64,000 nucleotides of DNA from Oidiodendron maius Zn. Lineage: Eukaryota > Ascomycota > Leotiomycetes > Myxotrichaceae. The stretch spans positions 1,054,001-1,118,000 of the forward strand of contig KN832871.1 of NCBI GenBank assembly GCA_000827325.1, read 5' to 3'. The notes beneath the pieces were generated by a model. It was given only the letters and a program-made list of their open reading frames with translations, made no database searches and was not told the DNA's origin. Shown here in pieces: positions 13,101 to 24,223 of this stretch. Positions within the stretch are counted from its first letter, which is position 1, and each line of letters opens with the position of its first letter. The position numbers and the translations under genes were made by a program.

Positions 13101-13975
13101 GCTAGAATGTCCTTTGCCTCGTCCTCTTGCCTAGGATTTGATGGCGAGTAAACTCCAATGACAACGATACTTGTGATGGACCTTGCCTTGATAATCGCGG
13201 CCTGTTCTTGTAGTTGCTTCACATTTAAGTCAGATATCGGAACGCCATCAACTAGAAAAGTCAGTTGCTTTCTCGCACAAAGCAGAGGACTCCTCAGCCC
13301 CGTCGATCACGAAGATTCGGGTCACCAAGCCCATAGACTGCTGCTATGCAATAAAAGTGCCTGTCTAAGTGAAGAAGGTCGGAGGAATCCCGGAAACACG
13401 AGAACCAGGGGAATTAAGGCCCAGGGCATATTTACCTTGGTAGCCGCCATCCACATATCCAAAGTAACCTTCTACAAGCTTCCTCAGGGTAGGAGGGAAA
13501 TCAACTACCGCTATTAGTATCGGTGAGCAAACCAGACTGATAGCAGTAGATACCAAATGGTGGAGAGCCCCTAGTGTACGGGCCGCACAGTCGAATGACT
13601 GCCACCTTGTCCAATTTGCTCGAGTCTTCCTCTAGCACCGCGTTGACAAATTGCTGAGACGGATTAGCAGAGAAACGATATCCCCATCATGGATACTCGC
13701 CGTAGTGCCAATCTTGACAGAATCCACTTGGCCTCCAGGGAGGTTGGCCTTCTGCATCACTTGCTCGATGGCCAGTTCTACCCCATGCTGGATATCTGCC
13801 GTGGTGGGAGTTTTGTGCCATGCCAGGACATCGTCACCTTGGAGGATGACCGCTAGAGCTTGTCAGTCTGGCAACTCCACGAACTCGGTCAGATGGACTG
13901 ACCGTCGGTATTCGTGCCTCCAACATCGATGCCAATCACGCTGTTGGGGCGAGTTGGAGGGGCGGCGGCTGCCAT
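10190..13975 (-). CDS. Hydantoinase/oxoprolinase-type ATPase with C-terminal DUF917 domain
   Basis: Fungal fusion of a HyuA-type N-terminal half, an ATP-dependent cyclic-amide hydrolase fold, with a DUF917 domain. 13 exons: 13903..13975, 13701..13858, 13554..13653, 13436..13510, 12762..13251, 12441..12669, 12147..12386, 11510..12097, 11418..11461, 11115..11361, 10920..11064, 10546..10871 and 10190..10471; 998 aa. Motifs: IGIDVGGTNTD (residues 14-24), VLVIDVGGTTTDI, the VILVGGGS phosphate-binding strand, then GIGxxGEPYP-like GVGSCGEPYPTYLA and GLEVGGPRAFGF in DUF917. Intron 2 (13654..13700) is GC-AG. The substrate (5-oxoproline, hydantoin or another lactam) cannot be told from sequence. An MFS transporter and a Zn2Cys6 regulator lie on its 5' side. 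Confidence 0.93.
12707..12718. repeat. Poly-G run (12 G) in an intron
   Basis: Homopolymer of 12 G on the plus strand, that is poly-C on the coding strand, inside the 12670..12761 intron of the hydantoinase gene. It is likely to vary in length and cause sequencing error, and is of no coding consequence. Confidence 0.9.
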
Positions 13976-14921
13976 AAGCACCAGAATGAGAAAGAGGAGA
14001 GACGAGAAGAAAGCAAGTGAAATCCAAACATATCATAAAGCATCTTAATTGGACCCGGCAGTGGGATTTATATATCTCGGTACTGCTTAACGAGCAAACT
14101 CTGCTAGAAGTCACACCTCCTAATGCCAGGACGGTCCCGCACTTGCGCCCTCCTCTACATCGCAAGCGGGTCCGAGTCAGGATTTGGCCGGAAAAAGCGT
14201 GCAGCTGGCGATGAGGGGCAGGTCGCGAGTCATGCAGACGACCGGGAGAAGCAGCGATCTGATTGGCCAGCGCGGTCAGGAATGGCGGGCTGACCAGACA
14301 AGTGCACTATTTGCTACTTCGGGATGGAAAGTAACTATGCTATGGGAGCTAGGCACTGGAACGGGACTCGTGAGCTGGGGTACCACATGTACTCTGCCTC
14401 CCGTGCCACGGTTTGTTCTCCTGCAGACAGCCGAAGCAGTGCGACTGGCAGTTGGCCGCATGGCACTCTTCCCGCGAGACGCGAGCCACTGTGGCGGCTC
14501 TGCCGTTAGTCACCAAAGCTGGTGCCGGCCGTCGAAGGGACGGGCTGTCGCGGCCATGTTAACCCCCACAGATACTCCTCCAAGGCTGAAGAGGTTCGCG
14601 ACCAGAAAAGAGACAGGTGATAGCGCTCAGCAAACGTGGTCTCTCGAGCTGCACCATCCGCCATTGCAGCCGGGCCCCAAGCGCGGCCAACCAGCACTCC
14701 TACAAGTCCCCGCCCGTCGTCCAAGCGTCTGCATAAATATTTGACAGCCAAGATCCAGGAGTCCCAATCTTGCATTCCTCGCCTCTACAAGAGAGCTGGT
14801 ACGGCGTCTCTTGATCTTGCCAGAGCTGGAATATCTCCTCACCCTCTCCTTCTTGGCACCCTAATGCACGCTCTATAGATCCTTACTAGAATTAGAGTGA
14901 CTACAGTGCTAAGTATCAGCC
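13976..14921. promoter_or_regulatory. Divergent promoter, hydantoinase / Atg22-like transporter
   Basis: 946 bp between two genes transcribed away from each other. GC-rich in the centre. Several open frames overlap here in different frames, but none has family features. Shared regulation is an inference from layout only. Confidence 0.5.
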
Positions 14922-16661
14922 ATGGCGTCGCTGGAGAAGTCGGGTGATGAAGCTACCAAGCCCGGCGCATTGATGGGCGGCGCAGAGAGCCAGAGCAATT
15001 CTACGGACATTGATCAGACGCCCCCCAGGAGCAGCGTTCCTGCAACGAGGAGAGAGCTGTGGGCGTACTACGCGTACTACGCCGGAAATAATGGCATCGG
15101 GTCATTCCAATAGTATGCTGCCACCGCCTCAACCTCACATCCTTCCGCTCGACGGTCGTTAACACTGCAGAATAGCTCTAATCTCTTGTTCCAAAATCTC
15201 ATCTACCTCGCCTCCTTTAACCCAGAGGTCCTACCCCTTGGGAGCGAGCCATGCGGCGTCGATCCGACTGCGCCGTGCCATATCTGGTGGGGAGGTGGTG
15301 GGAGGCATAAAGCCTATACATCTGTAATCTTGATTGGAAATGGATTGAGCTTCCTCTGTCAATCTCTCATCTTCCTTATAGTGGGAAGCTTAGCGGACTA
15401 TGGCAATTGGAATCCGTGGGTTGTGAGAACGTTCTCCGTCCTAACCTGGGCATTCGAGTTTGGATTCCTCGGCATCAAGACTCCTGACAAATGGCAAGCT
15501 GCTATGGGACTGTACATTATAAGCAGTGCGTGCGCCTTTAGGACCCCAATAACCACTCTGGTCTTTGCTGACTGTAATATAGGTGTTACTTGGTGGGCTT
15601 CCTATGTCTTCTTCAATGCCGTCTTCCCGAAGCTGGCCGACGACCTCCCCGAGGTTCACAGAGCTCGACAGCAACTCGAAAACGGCGAGATCACCGAGGA
15701 AGAGTATGGCTTTCAGAATTCCATTGCAAGATCAAAGGTTATGAACATTAGCTGGGTGTGGAACAACGTTGGATTTATCATTGTCTGTGCACTGACGCTT
15801 GGAGCATTGTTTGGCGTACATGCAAATGACGGGACTGCGCAGAACAATTGGGGATACTCGATTTCTGTTGCTATTAGTACCGGCTTTTGGATTGTTCTGG
15901 CTATCCCATGGTTTCTTTGGGAGAAGAGACGCCCTGGCCCCGCGGTTCCGGCAGGAGACAGCTATTTTACATTCGGCTTCAAACAGCTATGGTTCACGGT
16001 CAAACAGGCTTGGAAGCTAAAGCAGACTTTCTTGTACCTAATTTCCTTTTTCCTGCTTGCTGATGGCGTTGGAACCACAACATCGTTAGTGGCAATCGCG
16101 CAGACGCAGACAGTCCTATTCTCTGTCACGGAAAACACCTATCTCATCCTTGTTCAAGGAGGGTCCGCTATGATTTTCGTCGCACTCGCGTTTACTATCC
16201 AGCGCCGGTTTAAAATACGCACAAAGACTATGCTCCAGGTATCGAACTTCTTTTGCTTATTACTTCCGTTATGGGGAATGATTGGGATCTGGACGACGAA
16301 GGTGGGATATCACAATCTTTGGGAATTCTGGCTGTTCGCAGGGATCTATGGCTTCACCCTAGGCACGCAGTTTTCCTACGGTCAGGCATTCATGGCAGAA
16401 CTCGTCCCCCGCGGTAGGGAGTACATGTTCTTCAGCCTGCTAGGCATCGTCTCGAAAGGGTCTTCTTGGATTGGTCCTATCGTCTCAAGCGCCATCGTGG
16501 ATGACACAGGGAACCAGTGGACGGCCTTCCCATGGGTTGCCGCACTTATCTTCGTCCCTTGGGTGGCAATTTTCTTCATCAGCGAGGAAAAGAGCAAGCA
16601 AGAGTGTGCTGAGTACCTAGCCAACGAGGCCAAAGATCTGAGGAAGGTTCATGATGCTTGA
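14922..16661 (+). CDS. Atg22-like vacuolar MFS transporter
   Basis: Membrane transporter of the Atg22 branch of the major facilitator superfamily; Atg22 itself exports amino acids from the vacuole. Exons 14922..15112, 15176..15525 and 15583..16661; 539 aa with about 12 hydrophobic segments. The family block YYAYYAGNNGIGSFQ ends exon 1, and splicing joins it to NLLFQNLIYLA. The second intron (15526..15582, donor GTGCGT) is 57 nt, in frame and stop-free; removing it restores an uninterrupted helix (SVTWWASYVFFNAVFP). Late block: GTQFSYGQAFMAELVPRGRE. It is probably a paralogue rather than the core autophagy gene. Its position beside a lactam hydrolase and a regulator suggests nutrient use. Confidence 0.88.
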
Positions 16662-17501
16662 GTCTTCTTGTCAAGCGGGAGTTTAGGGCTAGGAACTTAG
16701 TCGGACTGTGCTTAGCAACTTGTGGTCTAACTACACCCACTACGGGCCCGCTTGCATATATCAGCAAGGGCGCATAGTCTGTTAAATGTTCTGGCGTGTT
16801 TCGATGTAGAGATAGTAGGCAAAGTAATATATGTGTACTAACGTAATCTGAGCATCGGAGTTTTCGCGATTTTCTGGCGTGCGCGCCTTTTGAGCGCTAC
16901 CGCACTACCGGGTTACCACATGAATCCAACGCGGCACAGACTATCCAGGTGAAGATCAGGCTCAGTTGCCATGCCATTTTAGGCGGCCCTGGCCCTGGTG
17001 TGTCGTGCAGGCCGTCGTTATGTCCGGCAGGGGTAGTCTCATGCTACATTGCCGGGTATCTGATATACGATCTCAATTGGGCCGGCGAGAAACAAAAGGG
17101 TCTGAGAAGAGGCTCTGGTGGAGGGCATCCAGATCCTCAGCCACGTCATCCCCCGTGTCTCTCGCGTTTTTGAAGTCTGAGCGCTGTACACCCTTCCAGG
17201 TAAGATTTGGCATCTGCTGACGGCCTCCAATTTATCTCCCCGTGATGGGATTCTGGGGCGCGGCAATTGTCGGTGGGTCGGCACTCTAAACGGCGGGATC
17301 GATGGCTCGACCTAGACTCGACTCCACGCCTCTGACCACATCCACCCGTATACGAGGAACCTCACAATAGACCTCGTCGCTGGTCTAGAAGCTCCCCTCT
17401 CATCACCGCTGCATCTCTCCATCTCCATCCAGCCCGGGCTGCCGGGAGGGCATTGCGACACAATCGCTCCGGCCGACGAGGAACCTGCGACTCGGTCCAG
17501 A
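16662..17501. other. Intergenic, 5' of Zn2Cys6 gene
   Basis: 840 bp with no supported gene; should contain the promoter of the regulator that starts at 17502. Confidence 0.55.
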
Positions 17502-19165
17502 ATGGCCCCAGGCATGGGCATCAAGGCGCCAGTACCGCGAACCAGGACAGGTGCTGAGCCCCGCCCCCAACCCTCCCCTCTGTAGCTGACCATGTCCAGG
17601 TTGCTTAACATGTCGAAAGCGCAAGGTAAAGTGCGACGAACTGAAGCCGAATTGCGCCAAGTGCCAGCGACTACAGCGACCCTGCGTCTGGAGCGAAGAT
17701 CTCCAACCCAATGCAAACTCGCAGTCTCGACAGCCTCAGTACTCTCTCGGGGCGGCATCACGTACCGGCAGCGTGTCTCTGAATCGTCCGTCCGGTCAGC
17801 GCTTCGTCGTCGAGTTCCCTAATGTCAATCGGGCGACGATTCCATATATACATCACTTTATAACATTCTGCTGCCGTTTCCTCGTATATCCTAACGACAG
17901 CGAGGGCAACCCATTTCAGGAGGAGCTGGTTCCTCTCGCTGTCCAGAGCCCTGCTTTGCTCCATGCGATGGCTGCTGTCGCTGCAGGACATCTGTCAAGG
18001 GGCCAGAACCAACATCAGTTCGCTGCCGCGAAGCATTATTCTCTAGCGCTAAGGGGGCTGACATCTACGCTGAGCGACTCTGCAAGTGCAAAGAGCGATG
18101 CCACACTGGGGGCTTGCCTTCTTTTATGTGTCTATGAGGTATGCTTCTATATCCTATTGACGTAATGTATCGCAGCATATTAACAGAATACAGATCTCAC
18201 ATTCGGAAAACGGTCTATGGCAGCAGCATCTCCAGGGTGCGAGGGATCTGATCCTTTATCGAGGAGGGCCGAAGACGACAGATTACCTATCTCGATTCTT
18301 CTCTCTGCTTGATGTTTCGGGTTCTCTATTTGCAGGTGGTGGGCCGTTGCTGGAGGGGAATTATTGGCTGGACGATGACATCCCCAATAGCCCGGAAGGT
18401 AACAAAGCAAGAAGCGCAATCCCGAACTGGCCGGCGTACGACCCGGAGGGGGTGAGTTTTGGCTTCCATTCGCTCACCCTCAGCTAACAGCACGCAGGAC
18501 AACGAGAATCACTTTCATATTTTGATGACATTTATGGCTAGAATGTCACGTCTCTCCGCAGAGGCCTTAGCGGTAGATGCCGACCCGGTCAAAATCAAAG
18601 TCGCTGCAGCTGAAATCAGGGCCGACCTTAATCGTTGGTGGCTATCCTGCCCAGATGATCTCAAAGAGCAGTCGAATGATTGGCGGCAACAAGTCCGAGA
18701 AGAGAATCTTACTGTATCCCAAACATTGCAAGAAGAAGGGATGTCCAGCATACGTTCTTGCATGTTCGGATGTGTCATCTATCTCAATCATATCCTCAAT
18801 CCAGTATTCCGAGAGCCACGCAGCCCAGAAGTAAGTGAGGCAATAAAAGAAATTCTAGAGATAGCCCGGGAGACTCCTGAAGGGTACGGCTTAGAAATGG
18901 GCCTATATTTTGGGTTATTCATGGCCGGCATTGCCGTCTTCAATGAGACCGAAGAGGAGGATTTACTGAGGAGCAAGTTGAAGGCTGATCAAAGAGTCAG
19001 TATATACGTATGTATCCACCGTCCACGATTTTAAATTTTGTCTGACGAAAGAAGCATGCGGATCGTGCTCTGGAACTTCTTGAGGTTCTTTGGGGTCGGC
19101 AACATCGATACGGAGTCAAATACGACTGGCGAGAAGTTCAAAACCAGATGGGAATCCAAGTGTAG
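17502..19165 (+). CDS. Zn2Cys6 transcription factor (fungal-specific TF domain)
   Basis: Nuclear regulator. Exons 17502..17550, 17600..18138, 18194..18451, 18498..19007 and 19052..19165; 489 aa. The binuclear zinc cluster is complete: CLTCRKRKVKC, then C-x2-C-x6-C in PNCAKCQRLQRPC. Exon 1 codes only MAPGMGIKAPVPRTRTG, and the intron falls just before the first cysteine, as is common in this family. The middle region AIPYIHHFITFC... and the C-terminal HADRALELLEVLWGRQHRYG belong to the fungal-specific regulatory domain. It is transcribed in the same direction as the Atg22-like transporter, 840 bp downstream. Target genes are unknown; the two upstream genes are candidates by proximity. Confidence 0.93.
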
Positions 19166-20767
19166 GTTCCAGCGCCCTGTTGTACAATTTTGCAGCCGAG
19201 ACTTGGCTGACTTATCGCCTGTTGCAGTTATATCTTGACTTAATGCTCTGTGAAATTCAACGTCAGCCACCAAATACACCATGCAAGCAGGCGCCAGTAC
19301 AGACCTAAGCCCAGAGGTGTATTACTCGAATTTGAGGGTCCCTATCAAAAGCATGCTTGCCTGGATAGAACTTTGAGGGGCCACCTGAATCGTCCTAGGA
19401 TAACGCGATGTTTACATTGGCAATTAAAGGCACCATCATCGCCGGGACGAGTAAAGTTGCATCTTGCGTCGTGTACTTGCTCTCTGAGGCTGGCTCGCTG
19501 AAAATATCCCACTCAGCCGCTTTATCAGCGCTGACTTGCTGGCAACGTGATAGATTCCCATGGAACGGATCCGACGATATCCTATCGTCCTTTACACTTC
19601 CATGCTGGCGCTACTCCTGATTTCAAAACGAGCCCTGTTTGAGCAGTCTTCCTTTGCTGCTTATGAAAGCGTCCACCTCTCCTCGATACTCAGGGAGGTG
19701 TAAAGGGATTTGTCCAATTGAGCTCGAGTGTTCTGGGGTCGATGAAAATGAGCTAGTCAGGGAGAGTTCGCATCCTACATGACCTTAGAAGATATCCTTC
19801 ATGTGCATTAAGACCTCCCTTGGTCATGTATGCGCCTCCTTGCCCGTTGGTACGGTGATCATGCTAACAGCGAGAACAGAAAATGCAGAGCATCGAATAG
19901 GGTAACAGTCACAGTCAGAAGATAATGCACCTCCGGATCCCTACGGGAGGTATTGATTATTATGTTTGAACAGTTCATGCCGATGGTAGACCCTCCGTTC
20001 ATGCCTGACCTAGATGGAGTGGTTAAGAGAGCTACAGAGCGGATGAATGACACCGTGGAGAGTAGCCCAACAACCTGAAGAAATTGCATTAAATTTTCAA
20101 ATAAAAAATGATGTACGGATTAAGCCTGTATCCGAAGGCAGTGCAGGAGTGGTGTTACCCGTCATATTCTGCCAATTTCAGGCCTAGATAGAAGCTCTTT
20201 AATCCAAAAAAGGAAAAAGCGTAAATTTGATATCCTAGACTCCTCGGCAATGAAACTGCAGAAAGCGCACAGAATGGCCATTCAAGTCACAGCCCGGGTC
20301 TTGATAATGCCGTCTTACATCAAGTACGCATTTCGATGATTGGGTAACATTGACACTGAACAAACAAGTCAGACCTTAAATGGGGTAGAATTACCTGGTG
20401 GTATACATACCCCATTTCTGGCCACTCTGCTATCGACCACTAACCTACATAGGGATACAAACCGCCCTGTCCAAATTGCCAGATACAGAGTCCAGCGTCC
20501 GGGAATGTCGTCCTTCTCTCTACCTTCCGCAAATAAAGCCGGGCTGTTGGATCAGTCCCCTATGCTGCCCCACAAACAAGGATATAGATGACGGTGGTGA
20601 GCTGCCCGGTTCAGCTTAGGAGCTGCGTTGCTTCGGGGAGCTGGTGAGGGGCTCAGGAAGGCGACATTTAGGCATTGCTTTCGCACAATTTTTTTGCTAC
20701 AATAATAATCGAGTTCTTTCCTTCTTTCCTCTGGCTAATTGATAACCTGTTGCTGCGTGGCGGAAAT
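19166..20767. other. 1.6-kb intergenic region
   Basis: No supported gene. A frame around 19170-19308 reads plausible helix-like protein (ALLYNFAAETWLTYRLLQLY) but has no start, splice support or family match, and could be old coding debris. The right end is the promoter of the S28 peptidase. Confidence 0.5.
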
Positions 20768-22787
20768 ATGAAGTTGAATATCCTGCTACCGGTTCTTGCG
20801 GCTGTCGGCCTGACATCCGCACAACGCCCGACAAGCTATCCCCCCCATTATTTTGACCAGCCGGTAAGCATGGCATTATCCTTCCATATTCTCCGAGCTC
20901 TACTAATAAATATAGATTGATCACTTCCCTCATAGTGCGAGATATGCTCCCCATACCAAGGACACTTTCAAGCAGAGATTCTTTTTCGACTCGACTTATT
21001 ATAAGCCCGGCGGGCCTGTGTTCCTCTACCTAAGCGGTGAGACATCTGGCGAATCGCGATTTAGCAACTTAGAAACTGGCAGTGGGTGAACCAATTATAA
21101 GTTACTAGTAAATTGACAGCTAACTCCGGCAGTTATTCAAATATTGATGCAGGCTACCAAGGGCCTAGGAGTTATTCTCGAAAATCGATATTACGGGGAG
21201 AGCTACCCATTCAATTCGAGTACCACAGATGAGCTGGCTTACCTGACTACGGAACAAAGTTTGATACCCCCCCTCGAACGACAACAGCGATTCTAATCCC
21301 TATCCCAGCTATTGCCGATAACGCTTATTTTGCTCAGCGTGTTTCATTCCCTGGGATCAACGTAGATGTCTCTGCGCCAGGTACGCCTTGGATTCTGTAT
21401 GGTGGAAGCTTGGCTGGTGCCCAGACGGCATTCTCTGTAAAGACATATCCCCACATCTTGTATGGCGGCATTGCGAGCAGCGCCACGACCAAAGCTCTGT
21501 TAGAATATCCACAATGGTAAGTGACAACATACTTCTCATCACGCCTGCTGACGGGACTGCAACCCTCAAGGTACGATCCAATCCAACGACTTGGTCCATC
21601 TGACTGCATTGCGAGCATAAATGCCATTGTGGACAATTTTGACGCGCTCGTGGCGACGAAGAACGAGAAAGCGATCCAGGAATTTAAAGCAATATTCGGG
21701 CTGGAGAGTTTGTCCGATATTAGAGATTTTGCTGCTACTATAGCATTCCCACGTAAGTATTTCGGTCCAATACGGTAGTATATATGCTCACTGAATGATA
21801 AGTTGGAGGTCCGATGAACTACCCCACCAACACCTGGCAAGAGCTCAATTGGTACCCTGCGTACACGACTGATGATTTTTTCAACTTCTGTTCGAATGTG
21901 ACAAACATCTTCGCGCCAGAGAGCATTACTTCAGTTGACTATGCTCTGGCAAAATATACGAACGGAGAGCCGTGGACAAATCTTGGAAATTATGCCAATT
22001 ACTTCAAAAACGTCTTATTACCGCTCTGTGACGGAGTCGAAATTAATAGCTCAGCATGTTTCAGCACGCAAAATGGTACTGTCCTACTGAACTGTTTGGA
22101 GGTTTAACTAACGACGAACTAGCTACAAATTGGGCCATTCCAGCAAACGATGGATCCCGTTCCTATTTATACTCCAGTGAGTTGCCCTACCTACGATTTA
22201 AGGCACCTCCTCCCCAATGGATGGTTGACTGAAGTCATTTAGCTTGCACGGAGCAAGGTGCTTATCAAGTAGCTCCCATAACCGGTCCATCATTAATCTC
22301 TACGGTTTTGAAGGTGGATTATACGTACGTATGCTCTTATGTACATATAGATTCAACTGACGAACGATTCCAGTCAAGATTGGTGTAACTGGGCATTTCC
22401 ACCAGGAAAATACAATAAAATTCCTCATACACCCGATCTATCCCGTTATAATGTATACGGCGGTTGGGACGTCACAGCTAATCGACTCGCACATATCGAT
22501 GGCGGTGAGTCCATTCTCCTCAATAATAAAGGATACTAAATGCTGACGATTCTAAAGCTACTGATGTGTGGCTTGACCTCTGCTACCACTCACATCTCGC
22601 TCCTCCTCGTTATTCTTCAGACCTACACCCAGAATACTTGATTGCTGGCGGAGGTCATCACTGGGACAGCTATGGGATCCTGGACATCAACGCTGAGCCT
22701 CAGTTTATCCAACAAGCACATTTATGGGAGATCAGGACTGTCCAGAAGTGGCTCAAAAGCTTCAACGCAACAGGCGGGAAGTTTTGA
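20768..22787 (+). CDS. Secreted serine peptidase, family S28
   Basis: Extracellular prolyl-Xaa-type serine carboxy/aminopeptidase (S28: lysosomal Pro-X carboxypeptidase and DPP2 relatives). Ten exons: 20768..20863, 20916..21081, 21133..21258, 21309..21516, 21571..21752, 21803..22075, 22123..22176, 22243..22324, 22374..22504 and 22558..22787; 515 aa. Signal peptide MKLNILLPVLAAVGLTSA. Family landmarks in order: FDQPIDHFP, GPVFLYLSGE, ENRYYGESYPF, LTTEQT, the nucleophile motif YGGSLAGAQ (about residue 161) and the C-terminal AGGGHHWDS with the catalytic His. All junctions keep phase; one intron (21259..21308) has the weak donor GTTTGA. Several NxS/T sites fit a glycosylated secreted enzyme. Confidence 0.94.
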
Positions 22788-23030
22788 GGCGATGCTGCCC
22801 GAATTGGAATAATCTATATATTTATACTAATTGATATTGTCTATTTAATATCTAAGCTAACTTAGAACACACCATTTTGTACTACAGAGCCGTAAATGTG
22901 TCTCCATCGGTGACATGTGCCTCTTGCATCTTATCTCGCCTATGCCTCTTAGCTTGCCGACATTGTCAGAAAACTTACCTCGACACTACCAGTAGCTCTA
23001 CTCGGGCCATGGTATCGTACGTAGGCAAAT

Positions 23031-23786
23031 ATGGATCTCCCGCCCTTTACAGAACCCACCACACATTACTGGCAAGAAATCCTCCCTGCCGGCGAGACCA
23101 TCCCCCCGCCATGGAAGTTTGGTGTCCCAGCCCGCCTGCCTGATTCGCGCATTCTCATGCTCCCAATCCGGCCTTTGCACCACGCGGGTCAAGACGCCGT
23201 GGCGTCCCTCCTGGTAAACCAGGCGGCCCTGGCCGTGGTGAATGAGCTGGGCAGGTTCCTGGCCGAGCGCGTTGGCCCGTTCCAGCCCGAGGTCATTGTC
23301 GGCCTGCCTACGCTGGGATTGACACTCGCTCCCATTGTTGCAGAGAGTCTCGGACTTAGTCAGTATATGCCTGCCGGAGAGGATAGATTCTCGGTATGCT
23401 GATGGAGGGAATGAATTCCAGAACGCTATGTCCCGTTAGGATACTCCCGCAAATTCTGGTATGATGAGAGGCTCTCGGCGGAGGTTTCGTCCATCACATC
23501 TCCGGGCTTGGTCAAGAGGGTGTACCTCGATCCAAATCAATTGCCGCTGTTATACGGCCGAAGAATCGTTATCATAGATGATGCAGTAAGTTCGGGCAAT
23601 ACTCTGAAGGCTATTTGGGACCTGTTAGAGAGACTCGGATGCGACATTCGAGCTTGTGGCGTGGTGATGAAGCAGGGCGCGAAGTGGATGAATGTTTTGG
23701 GGCCGGAGAGGACCTCGAAGCTGGTCTATGTTCTAGAGAGCCCGTTGCTCCGAGTGGTGCAAGGAGGATGGGATATTCGAACCTGA
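23031..23786 (+). CDS. Type I phosphoribosyltransferase-domain protein
   Basis: PRTase-fold protein, 230 aa in two exons (23031..23358, 23422..23786). A 63-nt intron with donor GTCAGT joins ESLGL to KRYVPLGYSRKFWYDE. The PRPP-binding signature IVIIDDAVSSGNT lies at about residues 155-167. The upstream GLPTLGLTLAP loop is also a PRTase feature. It resembles fungal adenine-PRT-like proteins, but the base or nucleotide substrate cannot be assigned, and some members are regulatory. Only 243 bp separate it from the end of the S28 gene. Confidence 0.85.
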
Positions 23787-24223
23787 GAGGATTTCGTCGC
23801 AAGAATAAAGGGCTATGTTGCTCTCTCCACCACTTGTGTGCACAAAACATATCGTATTACCGCAGTCAATCCTATGAAATTCACACAGCTGCCGAGCCAT
23901 TGAAGCTTAATTTCTCTTTTCCGCAGACAGCTAGCTCGAGTTGGTACCGGAGGCACTCTTAAGAGATGTATTTATGTCCAAGACATGGTAATCACAGAGG
24001 AAATGGCCGGCGACTGGCGGCAATGAGAACACGCGACCCCACTCTGCTCATAGCCTGCAACCCCATCTGGAGAAATATCTCTAATATCACGGGCTTCCTG
24101 TACCATGCTCATCCAAAACCGGAGATGCGGGCCTTCTGTTTACAAGGAGGCAATCCGCCGCGGTGTGCTACATCATGAATATGTCTAGTATCGAATGACG
24201 AGCACGAGTCTCGGACAGGGCAT
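23787..24223. other. Intergenic, 5' of second Zn2Cys6 gene
   Basis: 437 bp without a supported gene; upstream region of the regulator starting at 24224. Confidence 0.55.
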
